64,000 bases of DNA, from NCBI RefSeq assembly GCF_017916475.1, contig NZ_JAFMTB010000002.1, forward strand, positions 1,178,001-1,242,000, read 5' to 3'. This document shows, piece by piece, positions 25,102-34,039 of the stretch (positions within the stretch are counted from its first letter, which is position 1; every line of letters begins with the position of its first letter). The translations under genes and the position numbers were made by a program. The DNA comes from Patulibacter sp. SYSU D01012. Its GTDB lineage: Bacteria; Actinomycetota; Thermoleophilia; Solirubrobacterales; Solirubrobacteraceae. The notes below the pieces were generated by a model. The model saw nothing but the letters and a program-made list of their open reading frames with translations, ran no database searches and was not told the origin of the DNA.

Positions 25102-27066
25102 ATGCCCACCGCAGTGGCCACCTCTGCGCGCCCCGAGGTGCTCGACCGCCTGGCGCGTCTGACGTCACCCGTCGCGGCGTTCCTGGCCGGCGCGGCACCC
25201 GTCGTGCTGCTCGGATTCAGCCGCGGCGGATATCCCGTCGAGGTGGTGGCCGGCTACGGCGTCGCCCTCTGGTGGCTGCTGCTCGTCGGCTTCCTGACCG
25301 ACGCCCTGCCCCGCCCGCGCCCGACCACCGCCGGGTGGGCCGCGCTGGCGGCCGTCACCGGCCTGGCGCTGTGGGGCGGCCTGTCGTTGACGCGGAGCGA
25401 CGACCCCGAGCGCGGCCTCACCGAGGTGGTGCGGCTGATCGTCGCCGGGGGCACGCTGCTGCTGGGCATGAGCGCCGTGCGCGCCGGGCAGGCGCGCGCC
25501 TTGGCCGGTGGCGTGCTCGCCGGCCTGACGACCGTCGTCGGAGCCGCCGCTCTCTCGCGGCTCCAGCCCGATCTGTTCCCGCAGGCCACCGAGACTGCCC
25601 GCTTCCTCGAGACCGCCCGCCAGCGCGTGTCGTGGCCGCTCAACTACTGGAACGCGATCGCCGCATCGGGGGCGATGGGCCTGCCGCTGGCGGTCTCACT
25701 CGCCGCCCGGGCCCGCCACGCGTGGACGTCGGCGGTGGCGGTCGCGTGCATCCCCACGCTGGCCGTCGGGACCATCTTCACCTTGTCGCGCACGGGCATC
25801 GCGGCCTCGGTGGTGGGCCTGCTCCTGTGCGTGCTGTGCGTCGCGCCCCGGCCGGTGGTCCTGCGCACGATGCTGGCGCCGGGCATCGCGGCGGCGGCGG
25901 TGCTGCTGATCGCGACGCGCTCGGACGCGCTGACGGACGTCGTCGGCGGCCAGGCACAGACCGACGCGGGACGCTCCGCGCTCGTTGTCCTGCTCGTCGC
26001 CACCCTGGGTGCGGCGCTCGTGCAGGCCGGGTGGACGAGCGCCGACCAGGCGCATTGGACGCCCGTGATGCGGCGGCCGCGACGGACCGTGACAGCGACT
26101 GCCGTAGCCGTCGTAGCCGTGGTGGCCGTGGTCATCGGCGCGGCCCTCGGGGGTGGTCCCGTCGAGCGGGCATGGGAGCGCTTCAAGAGCCCCGACGTGA
26201 CGACCGTGGCCAGCCAGCGCGACAGCTCGGAACGCCTGGGCAGCATCAGCGGCAACGGGCGGTACCAGATCTGGACGCGAGCGATCGCTGCGGTCGAGCA
26301 CGCGCCGTTGCGGGGCGTGGGCATCGGGGGCTGGGAGAGCTGGTGGAACCGCGACCGCACCACGGGGTTCGTCCGCAACGCGCACTCCGAGCCGCTCGAG
26401 ATCGCGGCCGAAACGGGGATCCCGGGGCTGCTGCTGCTCGCGGTGCTGCTCGGCGCTCCGCTCGCCGGCGCCGGTCGGCAGGTCGCCCGTCCCGCTCGCC
26501 GTCAGCGCACGGGGGTGCTCGTGCTGCCGAGTTTCGTCGCCTTCCTCCTGGCGCTGTCAGTCGACTGGAACTGGCAGATCGGGGCCGTGATGGTCGCCGG
26601 CATGACGCTCGCCGCCGCGGCGATCGGATCCCGGGCAGACCGGACCACACGACGCGCGCCTCGGGGACGACGGATCGCGACCACCGTGGCGGTCAGCGCG
26701 GTCTCCGTCGCGGCGATCGCAACGCTCGCCACCGCGCTGGTCGCCCCGCAGGCGGTCGACGCCAGCCGGCAGGCAGCCTCGCGTGGGGCGCTCGGGGTGG
26801 CAGCCGCGGAAGCCGCACGGGGCGAGGCCGCCGCGCCGTTCGCCGCGAGTCCCGCGTTGCAGCGGGCGCTGGTCCTCGAACGGACGGGCAGCCTGGACGA
26901 CGCGGCCGCGGCTGCGCGCACCGCCGCCGCGCGGGCGCCCAGGGACTGGCGGCCGTGGTTCGTTCTGGCCCGCATCGAGACGGCGCGCGATCGTCCGACC
27001 GCAGCGGTGGAGGCCTTCCGCCGAGCCCGTCGCCTCAACCCCGACTCCTCCCTGCTGCGACCGTGA
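25102..27066 (+). CDS. O-antigen ligase/Wzy-like membrane protein with TPR tail
   Basis: This 654-residue polytopic membrane protein has about 12-14 hydrophobic segments. The Wzy_C region is recognisable by NGRYQIWTRAIAAVEHAPLRGVGIGGWE, the large periplasmic loop, and NAHSEPLEIAAETGIPG. Such proteins join or polymerise lipid-linked glycans at the outer face of the membrane. The last about 110 residues are Ala/Arg-rich helices resembling TPR repeats (RALVLERTGSLDDAAAAART; RAPRDWRPWFVLARIE). It is coupled by GTGA overlap to a small membrane protein. A second, different Wzy-like gene lies at 36512-37858, so the window may serve two glycans. Confidence 0.85.
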   Translation: MPTAVATSARPEVLDRLARLTSPVAAFLAGAAPVVLLGFSRGGYPVEVVAGYGVALWWLLLVGFLTDALPRPRPTTAGWAALAAVTGLALWGGLSLTRSDDPERGLTEVVRLIVAGGTLLLGMSAVRAGQARALAGGVLAGLTTVVGAAALSRLQPDLFPQATETARFLETARQRVSWPLNYWNAIAASGAMGLPLAVSLAARARHAWTSAVAVACIPTLAVGTIFTLSRTGIAASVVGLLLCVLCVAPRPVVLRTMLAPGIAAAAVLLIATRSDALTDVVGGQAQTDAGRSALVVLLVATLGAALVQAGWTSADQAHWTPVMRRPRRTVTATAVAVVAVVAVVIGAALGGGPVERAWERFKSPDVTTVASQRDSSERLGSISGNGRYQIWTRAIAAVEHAPLRGVGIGGWESWWNRDRTTGFVRNAHSEPLEIAAETGIPGLLLLAVLLGAPLAGAGRQVARPARRQRTGVLVLPSFVAFLLALSVDWNWQIGAVMVAGMTLAAAAIGSRADRTTRRAPRGRRIATTVAVSAVSVAAIATLATALVAPQAVDASRQAASRGALGVAAAEAARGEAAAPFAASPALQRALVLERTGSLDDAAAAARTAAARAPRDWRPWFVLARIETARDRPTAAVEAFRRARRLNPDSSLLRP

Positions 27067-27305
27067 CCGACGACGCTTCCGCCGAACGCCGACCGGACGA
27101 CCCCTCCGGCATCGGCGAGCTCGAGGCCCGTCTGGAGGCCGAGCGGCCCGTGCCGAGCCCGACGCTGCGCCGGCGCGTGCGCGGACGGATTCAGGCCGCC
27201 TTGCGTCATCGGGTGTTGCGCCGGCGGGCTGTCGGACTGTGGACGGCGGGCGCCGCGCTGCTGGTGCTGAGCGTCGCCCTGGCCCTCAGCGGCGCGCCGA
27301 AGTAG
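27063..27305 (+). CDS. Small one-helix membrane protein, possible anti-sigma partner
   Basis: This 80-residue protein starts at GTG 27063, overlapping the preceding stop. It has an acidic then basic cytosolic part (LEARLEAERPVPSPTLRRRV) and one C-terminal membrane helix (LWTAGAALLVLSVALALSG). It meets the ECF sigma gene tail to tail and overlaps its end by 20 bases. Size and topology suit a small anti-sigma factor, but the zinc HxxxCxxC motif is missing, so the role is a hypothesis from context only. Confidence 0.6.
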   Translation: MTDDASAERRPDDPSGIGELEARLEAERPVPSPTLRRRVRGRIQAALRHRVLRRRAVGLWTAGAALLVLSVALALSGAPK

Positions 27306-27783
27306 CGCTGCCGATCTCGGCGCGCATCCGCCGCAGCGCCCGGGAGAGGATCTGGTGGACGTTGGCCTCCGTGACGCCGACCACCGCAGCGATCTCCTTG
27401 CCCGAGAGCTCGCCGCCGAACCTCAGGCCCACCACTAGGCGTTCGCGGTCCGACAACGCCTCCAGCGCCCGCTGCACCTCGGGGGCCAGGCCCAGCGACG
27501 GGCGGTCCTCCACGGCCACCCACGCGTCGTCGCCGTCGCCGAACTCCCGTTCGTCCCGCCGACCCCGCCACCGGTAGTGGTCGATGAGCACGCGCTCGGC
27601 GATGGCGAACAGCCAGGTGGTCACACTGGCCCGGGAGGCGTCGTAGCGAGCAGCGTGACGCACGACGCGCTCGAACGTGAGCGCCGTCAGATCCTCCGCG
27701 TCGGTCACATTCGACACGCGGTACGCGAAGAACGAGTACACCCGTTCGAAATTGCTGGTGTAGAGCTCCGAGACGTCGAACAC
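27286..27783 (-). CDS. ECF-type RNA polymerase sigma factor
   Basis: This 165-residue sigma-70 group 4 protein has region 2 at about residues 5-75 (LYTSNFERVYSFFAYRVSNVTDAEDLTALTFERV, TTWLFAIAERVLIDHYR) and region 4 at about 100-155 (ALEALSDRERLVVGLRFGGELSGKEIAAVVGVTEANVHQILSRALRRMR). It would redirect RNA polymerase to a specific promoter set. GTG 27783 was chosen over upstream TTG/GTG codons because a good promoter ends just before it. It is divergent from the exopolysaccharide cluster, which makes that cluster a candidate target. Confidence 0.9.
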   Translation of the reverse strand: MFDVSELYTSNFERVYSFFAYRVSNVTDAEDLTALTFERVVRHAARYDASRASVTTWLFAIAERVLIDHYRWRGRRDEREFGDGDDAWVAVEDRPSLGLAPEVQRALEALSDRERLVVGLRFGGELSGKEIAAVVGVTEANVHQILSRALRRMRAEIGSATSARR

Positions 27784-27799
27784 GACGGGACCGCCGCGC

Positions 27800-27829
27800 A
27801 CCTTAGCGGCGATCGTCGGGAACGCCCAA
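27800..27829 (-). promoter_or_regulatory. Promoter of the ECF sigma gene
   Basis: On the minus strand TTGGGC (27824-27829) and TAAGGT (27800-27805) are 18 bases apart. Transcription would start about 10 bases before the GTG at 27783, so the leader is very short. Confidence 0.5.
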
Positions 27830-27986
27830 CGACTCTCCGCCTGGCCCAACGAACGAGACAGACATTGGTCCGTTGTTCACATCCGCATCTCGAAACGATG
27901 CATACTCTCCCCCGCGTGAGTCCCAGTCCGTTGCCGTCCGCGTCCGGCCACCTGGCCCCCTGACCGTCCCCGAGCACCCCGACCGC

Positions 27987-29459
27987 GTGCCGTACAGCAC
28001 ACCTGCGTCGCGAGCGCCACACTCGCCAACGGATGTCCAGAACGGGTCATCCTCCGTCGCCGCACCCGCGGTCGCGGCAGCCCACAAGCGGCGGTACCGT
28101 CGTGGCCGAACCCGCCAGGCGCTGTTGATCCTCGGCGACACCGCCACCGTGGCCGTCCCACTCTTCCTCCTGCAGGCGCTGACCACGTTCCTCGACGGCG
28201 ACGGCGTGCCCCGGCTGGCAGCGATCGGCGCGGTCCTCATCTGGCCCGTGGTGCTGCACCTGTACGGGCTGTACCCACGGTACCCACGCCACGTCGCCAC
28301 CTCGACGCTCAACGAGTACCCGCGCATCTTCCACGCCGCCCTCCTGAGCACGCTGGCCACGTGGGGGTGGCTCATCCTCTGGGGTGGGCACCAGCTGGCC
28401 GCCTCGATGTTCTCGCTGCTCGCTGCGGTCCTCGTGCTGCTCCCGCTGTGCCGCGCCGGCATGCGCCGCGCGATCACCGGCCTGGTAGGCCCCGAACGGC
28501 TGCTCCTCGTCGGAAGCGGCTCCGCGACCGCGAGCGTCGCCCGCACGCTCGACCAGCGTGCCGACATCCAGGTGGTGGAGCATGTGGCCCTTCCGCAGCA
28601 GTGGCACCGCGAGGGGCTCGAGCGCGAAACGTCCGCCCATCAGCTGGACCAGCTCGTCGTCACGGAGCACATCGATCGCGTTCTGCTGTCCACCCGCGAG
28701 CTCGGAGACCAAGCTGTCGGCGACTTCCTGCACTGGAGCCGCAGGGCCGACGTCAGCCTGACGGTCGTGCCCGAGCACTTCGACGTCGTGGGTGTGGGCG
28801 CCTCGATCGACCAGGTGCAGGGCGCGACGGTCGTCTCGCTCCAGCCGCCCGCGCTGTCGCGTACGTCGCGCCTGCTCAAGCGCTCCCTGGACGTCGTCGG
28901 CGCGGCGACCGGAATCGTGGTGCTGCTGCCCGTGATGGTCCTCATCGCAGTGGCGGTACGGCTGGACTCTCGGGGCCCGGTCTTCTTCCGTCAGGAGCGG
29001 ATCGGCAAGGGGGGCCGGCGGTTCCGGCTCGCGAAGTTCCGGACGATGGTGCCGGACGCCGACGCGATGGTGGACCGCCTGATGGAGCAGAGCTCGGACC
29101 CGCACTGGCTGCAGATCGAGAACGATCCCCGCGTCACGCGAGTCGGGCGGGTGCTGCGCTCCACCAGCCTCGACGAGTTGCCCCAGCTCTACAACGTCCT
29201 GGTCGGCCACATGAGTCTGGTCGGCCCGCGGCCGCTCTCCGTACGCGACGACGCACGCGTCGGCGGCTGGGGGCGAGGCCGACTCGACATCACGCCGGGA
29301 CTGACGGGCCTGTGGCAGGTCGTCGGCCGGAAGACCGTTCCCTTCGAGGAGATGGTCAAACTCGACTACGTCTACGTGAACAACTGGTCTCTCTGGGGGG
29401 ACATCAAGCTCCTGATGCAGACGCTTCCTGCCGTCATCGAAGGGCGCGGCGCCCGGTGA
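27987..29459 (+). CDS. Undecaprenyl-phosphate sugar-1-phosphate transferase (WcaJ/WbaP-like)
   Basis: This 490-residue initiating enzyme of exopolysaccharide synthesis transfers a sugar-1-phosphate to the lipid carrier. The N-terminal half has 4-5 membrane helices and a nucleotide-binding-like domain (LLLVGSGSATASVARTLD). A further helix at about 310-335 leads into the catalytic domain with KRSLDVVGA, FFRQERIGKGGRRFRLAKFR, NDPRVTRVGRVLRSTSLDEL, SLVGPRPL and ITPGLTGLWQV. GTG 27987 was chosen among several in-frame starts and is uncertain. It is the first gene of a coupled operon and overlaps the next gene by GTGA. Confidence 0.92.
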   Translation: MPYSTPASRAPHSPTDVQNGSSSVAAPAVAAAHKRRYRRGRTRQALLILGDTATVAVPLFLLQALTTFLDGDGVPRLAAIGAVLIWPVVLHLYGLYPRYPRHVATSTLNEYPRIFHAALLSTLATWGWLILWGGHQLAASMFSLLAAVLVLLPLCRAGMRRAITGLVGPERLLLVGSGSATASVARTLDQRADIQVVEHVALPQQWHREGLERETSAHQLDQLVVTEHIDRVLLSTRELGDQAVGDFLHWSRRADVSLTVVPEHFDVVGVGASIDQVQGATVVSLQPPALSRTSRLLKRSLDVVGAATGIVVLLPVMVLIAVAVRLDSRGPVFFRQERIGKGGRRFRLAKFRTMVPDADAMVDRLMEQSSDPHWLQIENDPRVTRVGRVLRSTSLDELPQLYNVLVGHMSLVGPRPLSVRDDARVGGWGRGRLDITPGLTGLWQVVGRKTVPFEEMVKLDYVYVNNWSLWGDIKLLMQTLPAVIEGRGAR

Positions 29460-30631
29460 CCGCCGTCGAAACGGGCGAGCTGCGGCACGTCGCGATCATC
29501 GGCAGCCGTGGGTTCCCGAGCACGTACGGCGGCTACGAGACAGCGGTGCGCTACATCGCCCGTGACTGGGTCGCGCGGGGCATCGCCGTCACGGTGTACT
29601 GCCGCAGCCGGGAGGGCGCGGCGCGCACGTGGGTCGCCGAAGGCGTCACCTGCCGCTACACACCCGGGGTCGAGACGAACTCCCTGTCGACGCTGACCTT
29701 CGGGGCGACCGAGTGCCTGCACGCCGCAACCCGGCTCAAGCCGGACGCGGCGCTGGTGCTCAACATCGCCAACGGCTTCTGGTTGCCCGCGCTCCGGGCG
29801 GCCGGCATCCCGACCGCGCTCAACACCGACGGCATCGAGTGGGAGCGCGGCAAGTGGAGTCGCCTGGGCAAGCAGGTCTTCTATCGGGGCGCGCAGGCGT
29901 CCGCGAAGTACGCCGACGTCCTCATCTGCGACTCCGAGGCGATCGGAGACATCTGGCGGCGGGAGTTCGGCGTCGAATCCGTCTTCGTGCCGTACGGGGC
30001 GCCGGTGCTAGACGACGTGGGCGACGACCGCGTGCGGGCTTTGGGACTGCGCCCCGGCACCTACGCCCTCGCTGTTGCTCGGCTGATTCCGGAGAACAAC
30101 GTCGACCTGTTCGTCGACGCGATCGAAGCGTCGAATGGCTCCATTCCCGCGGTCGTCGTCGGGTCGGCCACGTACTCGACGCCGCTCGAGAACCGCCTGC
30201 GCCATCTCGACCACCAAGGCCGCCTGCGTTGGCTCGGGCACGTGTCGGACCAGGAGCTCTTGACGCAGCTCTGGGCGAACGCCGGCGTGTACGTGCACGG
30301 ACATTCCGTAGGCGGTACAAACCCGGCGCTCCTGCAAGCGCTCGGCGCCGGGGCGCCGACGATCGCCTTCGACAGCCCGTTCAACCGGGAGGTCCTGGGG
30401 CAGGATGCCCAGGACGCCGTCTTCGGCACGTCCCCTACGGACCTCCTCGCAACACTCGCGGCCGTCTTGCCGGACCCCGCCCGGCGGCGTGCGATGCGGG
30501 CGCGGGGCCAGCGAACTGTTCTCGAGCGTTACAACTGGCGCAATGTAGCCGAGGGCTACCTTTCCGCGCTTGCCGGCGCACGGACTCTACGCGCCCGGGC
30601 CCGACAGGTATCAGGGGGTGCTTCGCAATGA
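29456..30631 (+). CDS. Glycosyltransferase with DUF1972 N-terminal domain
   Basis: This 391-residue GT-B glycosyltransferase has an N-terminus GSRGFPSTYGGYETAVR diagnostic of DUF1972, common in rhamnosyl- and related transferases of capsule clusters. The C-terminal donor-binding half has GTYALAVARLIPENNV, VVGSATYSTP, LGHVSDQELL and VGGTNPALLQALGAGAP. It adds a sugar to the lipid-linked intermediate in the cytosol; which sugar cannot be told. It starts at GTG 29456 over the previous stop and ends in ATGA with the next gene. Confidence 0.9.
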   Translation: MTAVETGELRHVAIIGSRGFPSTYGGYETAVRYIARDWVARGIAVTVYCRSREGAARTWVAEGVTCRYTPGVETNSLSTLTFGATECLHAATRLKPDAALVLNIANGFWLPALRAAGIPTALNTDGIEWERGKWSRLGKQVFYRGAQASAKYADVLICDSEAIGDIWRREFGVESVFVPYGAPVLDDVGDDRVRALGLRPGTYALAVARLIPENNVDLFVDAIEASNGSIPAVVVGSATYSTPLENRLRHLDHQGRLRWLGHVSDQELLTQLWANAGVYVHGHSVGGTNPALLQALGAGAPTIAFDSPFNREVLGQDAQDAVFGTSPTDLLATLAAVLPDPARRRAMRARGQRTVLERYNWRNVAEGYLSALAGARTLRARARQVSGGASQ

Positions 30632-31656
30632 CCACACATACATCTACTCCCGGAGCCGCCCGGACTTACGAACCGAGCCAGACGACAGCCCCGCCACGCG
30701 TACTGATCGTTAACCCGCTGCCTGTTACCCTAGCCCATTACGAGTCCGAACTACTGGAAACACTGGCACTTCCCCCCAACTCCGTCACAGTCAGACACGT
30801 CGACGCGGAAGGCAAGGCCGGCCTGAACAAGCTGGCCGCCCTCGGGCGCTACATCCGCGCAGCACGCCAGTCTGTGGCAACCGGTGGAACGGTATTGGTT
30901 GCGTGGCCACTATTGGGTTGGCTCGACTTGGTCCTTTACGCGTCGACGCGGCGAGCCGCCGCCGTCTACGTCATCGTTCATGACCCGAAGCCCCTGCGCC
31001 GACAGATAGGCCTCGGACCTGCCGCCGCTGCGCTCGCGCGAGTCCTCAGGCGCGCCCAGCCGCATCTCATCTGCCACTCAAGCCTCGCGGCCGAGCACAC
31101 GATCTCCCAAGTGCGCAACGCGCGGGTTACCGTACTTCCCCATCCCGTTCTCCCCGCGTTGCCGGCCACCAACCGCCCAACTCCAAGTCGGGGTCAGCCA
31201 ATTCACATCGGGGTTTTCGGGCAGTATAAAGAATCGCGCGATTTGGAGCTCCTTCACAAGCTCGGCGGACGCCTGGCAGCAGGAGGAGGCACTGGCACCA
31301 TCAAGGGACGCGGATGGCCGCGCGTCGCGGGATGGAATGTCGACTCGCGGTTCTTGAGCGAGGACGAACTCACACAGAGCCTTCGCGCGTCCAACGTCGT
31401 TTTGATCCCCTATTCCCGGTATTACCAGAGCGGGATCGCAATCCGTGCGCTCGAGGAGGGCACCCCGGTCGTCGGCCGGCGTCACACGTTCTTGGAGTCC
31501 CTGCTCGGCGCCGCGTATCCGGGCCTCGTCGACAGTGAAAGCACCGATGAGTGGCTCGCCGCAATCGAACGCGTCGTCTCACGCGCTCATAGCGTCGATC
31601 TTCGCGGACGCGCGATTCGGTCTGAATGGGAAGTCGTAACAGGACGGCGAACGTGA
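30628..31656 (+). CDS. Probable glycosyltransferase
   Basis: This 342-residue protein of GT-B type has the N-terminal strand PRVLIVNPLPVTLAHYESEL. Later segments IHIGVFGQYKESRDLELL, LIPYSRYYQSGIAIRALEEGTPVVG and a C-terminal helix resemble a donor-binding domain with the usual Glu/Gly-rich EX7E-like stretch. No close family is recognised. The ribosome site GGGGGT is 8 bases before the ATG at 30628. GC content falls clearly from this gene on. Confidence 0.7.
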   Translation: MTTHTSTPGAARTYEPSQTTAPPRVLIVNPLPVTLAHYESELLETLALPPNSVTVRHVDAEGKAGLNKLAALGRYIRAARQSVATGGTVLVAWPLLGWLDLVLYASTRRAAAVYVIVHDPKPLRRQIGLGPAAAALARVLRRAQPHLICHSSLAAEHTISQVRNARVTVLPHPVLPALPATNRPTPSRGQPIHIGVFGQYKESRDLELLHKLGGRLAAGGGTGTIKGRGWPRVAGWNVDSRFLSEDELTQSLRASNVVLIPYSRYYQSGIAIRALEEGTPVVGRRHTFLESLLGAAYPGLVDSESTDEWLAAIERVVSRAHSVDLRGRAIRSEWEVVTGRRT

Positions 31657-32702
31657 AGTGCACAACGCTACCGCGGGTCCAGTACCTCGGACTCGCGGGT
31701 TACGGCAACGTGGGCGATGACGCCATTCGCGACGCCTTCATTCGCGAGTTCGATGGACGTCTCATGTTTTCTGACGTCCCCGTAGGTCGGAAGGCGACGA
31801 TCCGCCGCGGTCTGCGGCACTGGGCGACGGATCGAGGCCGCCCGGTCCTCCTCGGCGGCGGCACGGTACTCGGTCGAACGCTCTGGCGTCAGCACTTCGG
31901 CCTCGCTACCAAGCTCTACCGGCCGTCCGGCTGGGAAATGCTCGGCGCCGGCGTCGAAGATCCGGACTTCGTCGGGGACCGCACCTACTCCTCCTGGGAC
32001 GAGATACGCGCGTGGCGCCCTTTGCTCGAGCCTTTCTCGTCTGTCTCCGTTCGAGGACCACGCAGCCGCGCGATCCTGCAGGCCGCGGGCATCGACGCGC
32101 GCGTCGTCGGGGATCCCGCGCTTTTGCTTTCAGCCGATACCCCTCCACCACCCCAGGCCGACCGCGACATTGACGTCCTAGTCAACGTCACGTGCGGCGA
32201 GGACCAATGGGGCGGGACCGACCTCGATTGGACCCCGGCTGTAGTAGACGCGCTCAGGCACGGGTTTCGGGGGAGCGGACGCCTCGTATTCGTCTCGATG
32301 GACCCAATCGACGACACCTGGAACCGAAGAGTCGCACACGCGCTCGGGATTGCTGCGCCAGTCCTCCGTCCATCGAGCCCTGACGCGTTCCTCGCGTTGG
32401 CCCGCCGGTCGCGTGTCGTTTTGGGCACCCGCCTCCACGCGAACGTCCTGTCGGCAGCCGCCGGAACACCCACGGTATCCCTCGAGTACCGACCGAAGTG
32501 CCGCGACTTCATGGAGTCCGTGGGCATTGCCCACCTATGCCACCGTGTGGATGAGCTGACAAGCCACGACGTGCGGGCGAGCCTCGACGAGACCCTCGAT
32601 GACTGGGAGCACCACCGCGAGCAGATCTCGGCCGCCGTCGCCAGCCTGCGAGATCTCCTCGCCGCCGAAGTCGGCCTCATCGCGCGGCGACTTGCCGCAT
32701 GA
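31653..32702 (+). CDS. Polysaccharide pyruvyl transferase family protein (WcaK/AmsJ-like)
   Basis: This 349-residue protein has the family start GLAGYGNVGDDAIRDAFIREF, then LLGGGTVLG and a C-terminal half with VLGTRLHANVLSAAAGTPTVSLEYRPK, typical of PF04230. It would transfer a pyruvyl (ketal) group from phosphoenolpyruvate to a sugar of the repeat unit, adding negative charge. Start GTG 31653 overlaps the previous stop and has AGGA upstream; an ATG at 31626 is an alternative. It overlaps the flippase gene by ATGA. Confidence 0.88.
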   Translation: MKCTTLPRVQYLGLAGYGNVGDDAIRDAFIREFDGRLMFSDVPVGRKATIRRGLRHWATDRGRPVLLGGGTVLGRTLWRQHFGLATKLYRPSGWEMLGAGVEDPDFVGDRTYSSWDEIRAWRPLLEPFSSVSVRGPRSRAILQAAGIDARVVGDPALLLSADTPPPPQADRDIDVLVNVTCGEDQWGGTDLDWTPAVVDALRHGFRGSGRLVFVSMDPIDDTWNRRVAHALGIAAPVLRPSSPDAFLALARRSRVVLGTRLHANVLSAAAGTPTVSLEYRPKCRDFMESVGIAHLCHRVDELTSHDVRASLDETLDDWEHHREQISAAVASLRDLLAAEVGLIARRLAA

Positions 32703-34039
32703 GCCGTAGGCGACACAACGCGGCATCCGCGATGGCTCTAGGCGACCAGATGCTGGCTTCGGCCACGTCAATCGCCATGACGGTCGTAGTTGCACGAGAG
32801 CTCTCGGTCAATGCGTTCGGGACGTTCGCGCTAATCGCCAGCGCAAGCGCATTCCTCGTCGGGTGCGGGCGCGCGTACGTAGCCGAGCCTCAGCTCGTGC
32901 GATACGCCGCCATCGACCAGATTCGGCGACGCGCGAGCCTGCGGCTCGGAGTCGAGATCTACTCATCGATGCTCGTCTTCCTGTCGCCCCTGATCGGGGC
33001 AGCGCTGGTCACATCATCGGGCGGTCTACGCATCGCAGTTGGTGCAGCGGCGCTGGTCGCTGGGATGGGCCTCATCGACGCCATACGGACATTCCTCGCC
33101 GGGACGAGCCGCAGCCATCTCTCCTTCGCCGTGAGCAGCGGCCTCCTAGTTGCCGTTAGTTCCGGCGTATTCGCCGCAACGCCCCACGACCTACCGGATG
33201 CCCTGATCACCGTCGGCCTAGGCTATGCAGTGTGGGCCGTCGCGGTGGCAACCGTTCTCGGCTTTGGGCTGCGCCACAGTGAGCCGTGGCGTTGGCGGTC
33301 CCGCGAGCACGCCTCCGAGGCGATCCAGGCCCATGGCCGCCACTTCGCGACCGAATACGTGGTTGGGACCGGCGGCTACTACGCCGCATCCCTGACCGCC
33401 TCGGGCCTCGTCGGCCTCCAGGCGGCGGCCGGTATTCGGGGATCCGAGTCCATGCTGGGCCCGATCCGCGTCGCGGTCGCGAGTCTGCCGAATGTCATGA
33501 TGGCAACGAACGACCTCGACTTTTCGGAGGTCCGCATCGCTGTCCGCGTATCAGCCGTCCTCGGGATAGGGGCACTAGCGTGTTATGGGTTCGCCATCGG
33601 CCTCAACCAAGTACTCGGCGAGGCACTCTTCGGCGCCAGCAGCTCCGCCGTCGGAGATGTACTGCCGTTCCTCGCCTTGGCGCCTGTCTTTATGGCGGTC
33701 TCAACCGGCCCCATCCTTGGCCTACGGCGACTACGCCAGTCTCAAGCGACCTTGAAGATTCGGAGCTTTACGGCACCCCTGCCTGTCGTTGGCGCGCTCG
33801 CCGGTGCACCACTCGGAATCTCGGGAATCGGCGCCGGCCTCGCAGGCGCCTCCGCACTAGCGACTGTCGCGTGGTGGACTGGCTTTACCCGCCACACACA
33901 GCAGGGACTGACTGGCCAGAGCAGCACATCACCCGACGCACGCCACTCTGCAGTGCGTGCGGCGGACACGTCCCGCGCCTTCGCACGGCCCGTCGCTTCC
34001 ACAAACCCCCAACCACACCAGGACCAGCATGACAGTTGA
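32699..34039 (+). CDS. Polysaccharide flippase (Wzx-like, MOP superfamily)
   Basis: This 446-residue integral membrane protein has about 12 helices and few charged residues within them. The first helices (GDQMLASATSIAMTVVVARELSVNAFG) match the Wzx/MATE-like start. It would flip the lipid-linked repeat unit to the outer face for Wzy. The C-terminal about 55 residues are polar. The last 11 bases overlap the methyltransferase start. Confidence 0.85.
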   Translation: MSRRRHNAASAMALGDQMLASATSIAMTVVVARELSVNAFGTFALIASASAFLVGCGRAYVAEPQLVRYAAIDQIRRRASLRLGVEIYSSMLVFLSPLIGAALVTSSGGLRIAVGAAALVAGMGLIDAIRTFLAGTSRSHLSFAVSSGLLVAVSSGVFAATPHDLPDALITVGLGYAVWAVAVATVLGFGLRHSEPWRWRSREHASEAIQAHGRHFATEYVVGTGGYYAASLTASGLVGLQAAAGIRGSESMLGPIRVAVASLPNVMMATNDLDFSEVRIAVRVSAVLGIGALACYGFAIGLNQVLGEALFGASSSAVGDVLPFLALAPVFMAVSTGPILGLRRLRQSQATLKIRSFTAPLPVVGALAGAPLGISGIGAGLAGASALATVAWWTGFTRHTQQGLTGQSSTSPDARHSAVRAADTSRAFARPVASTNPQPHQDQHDS

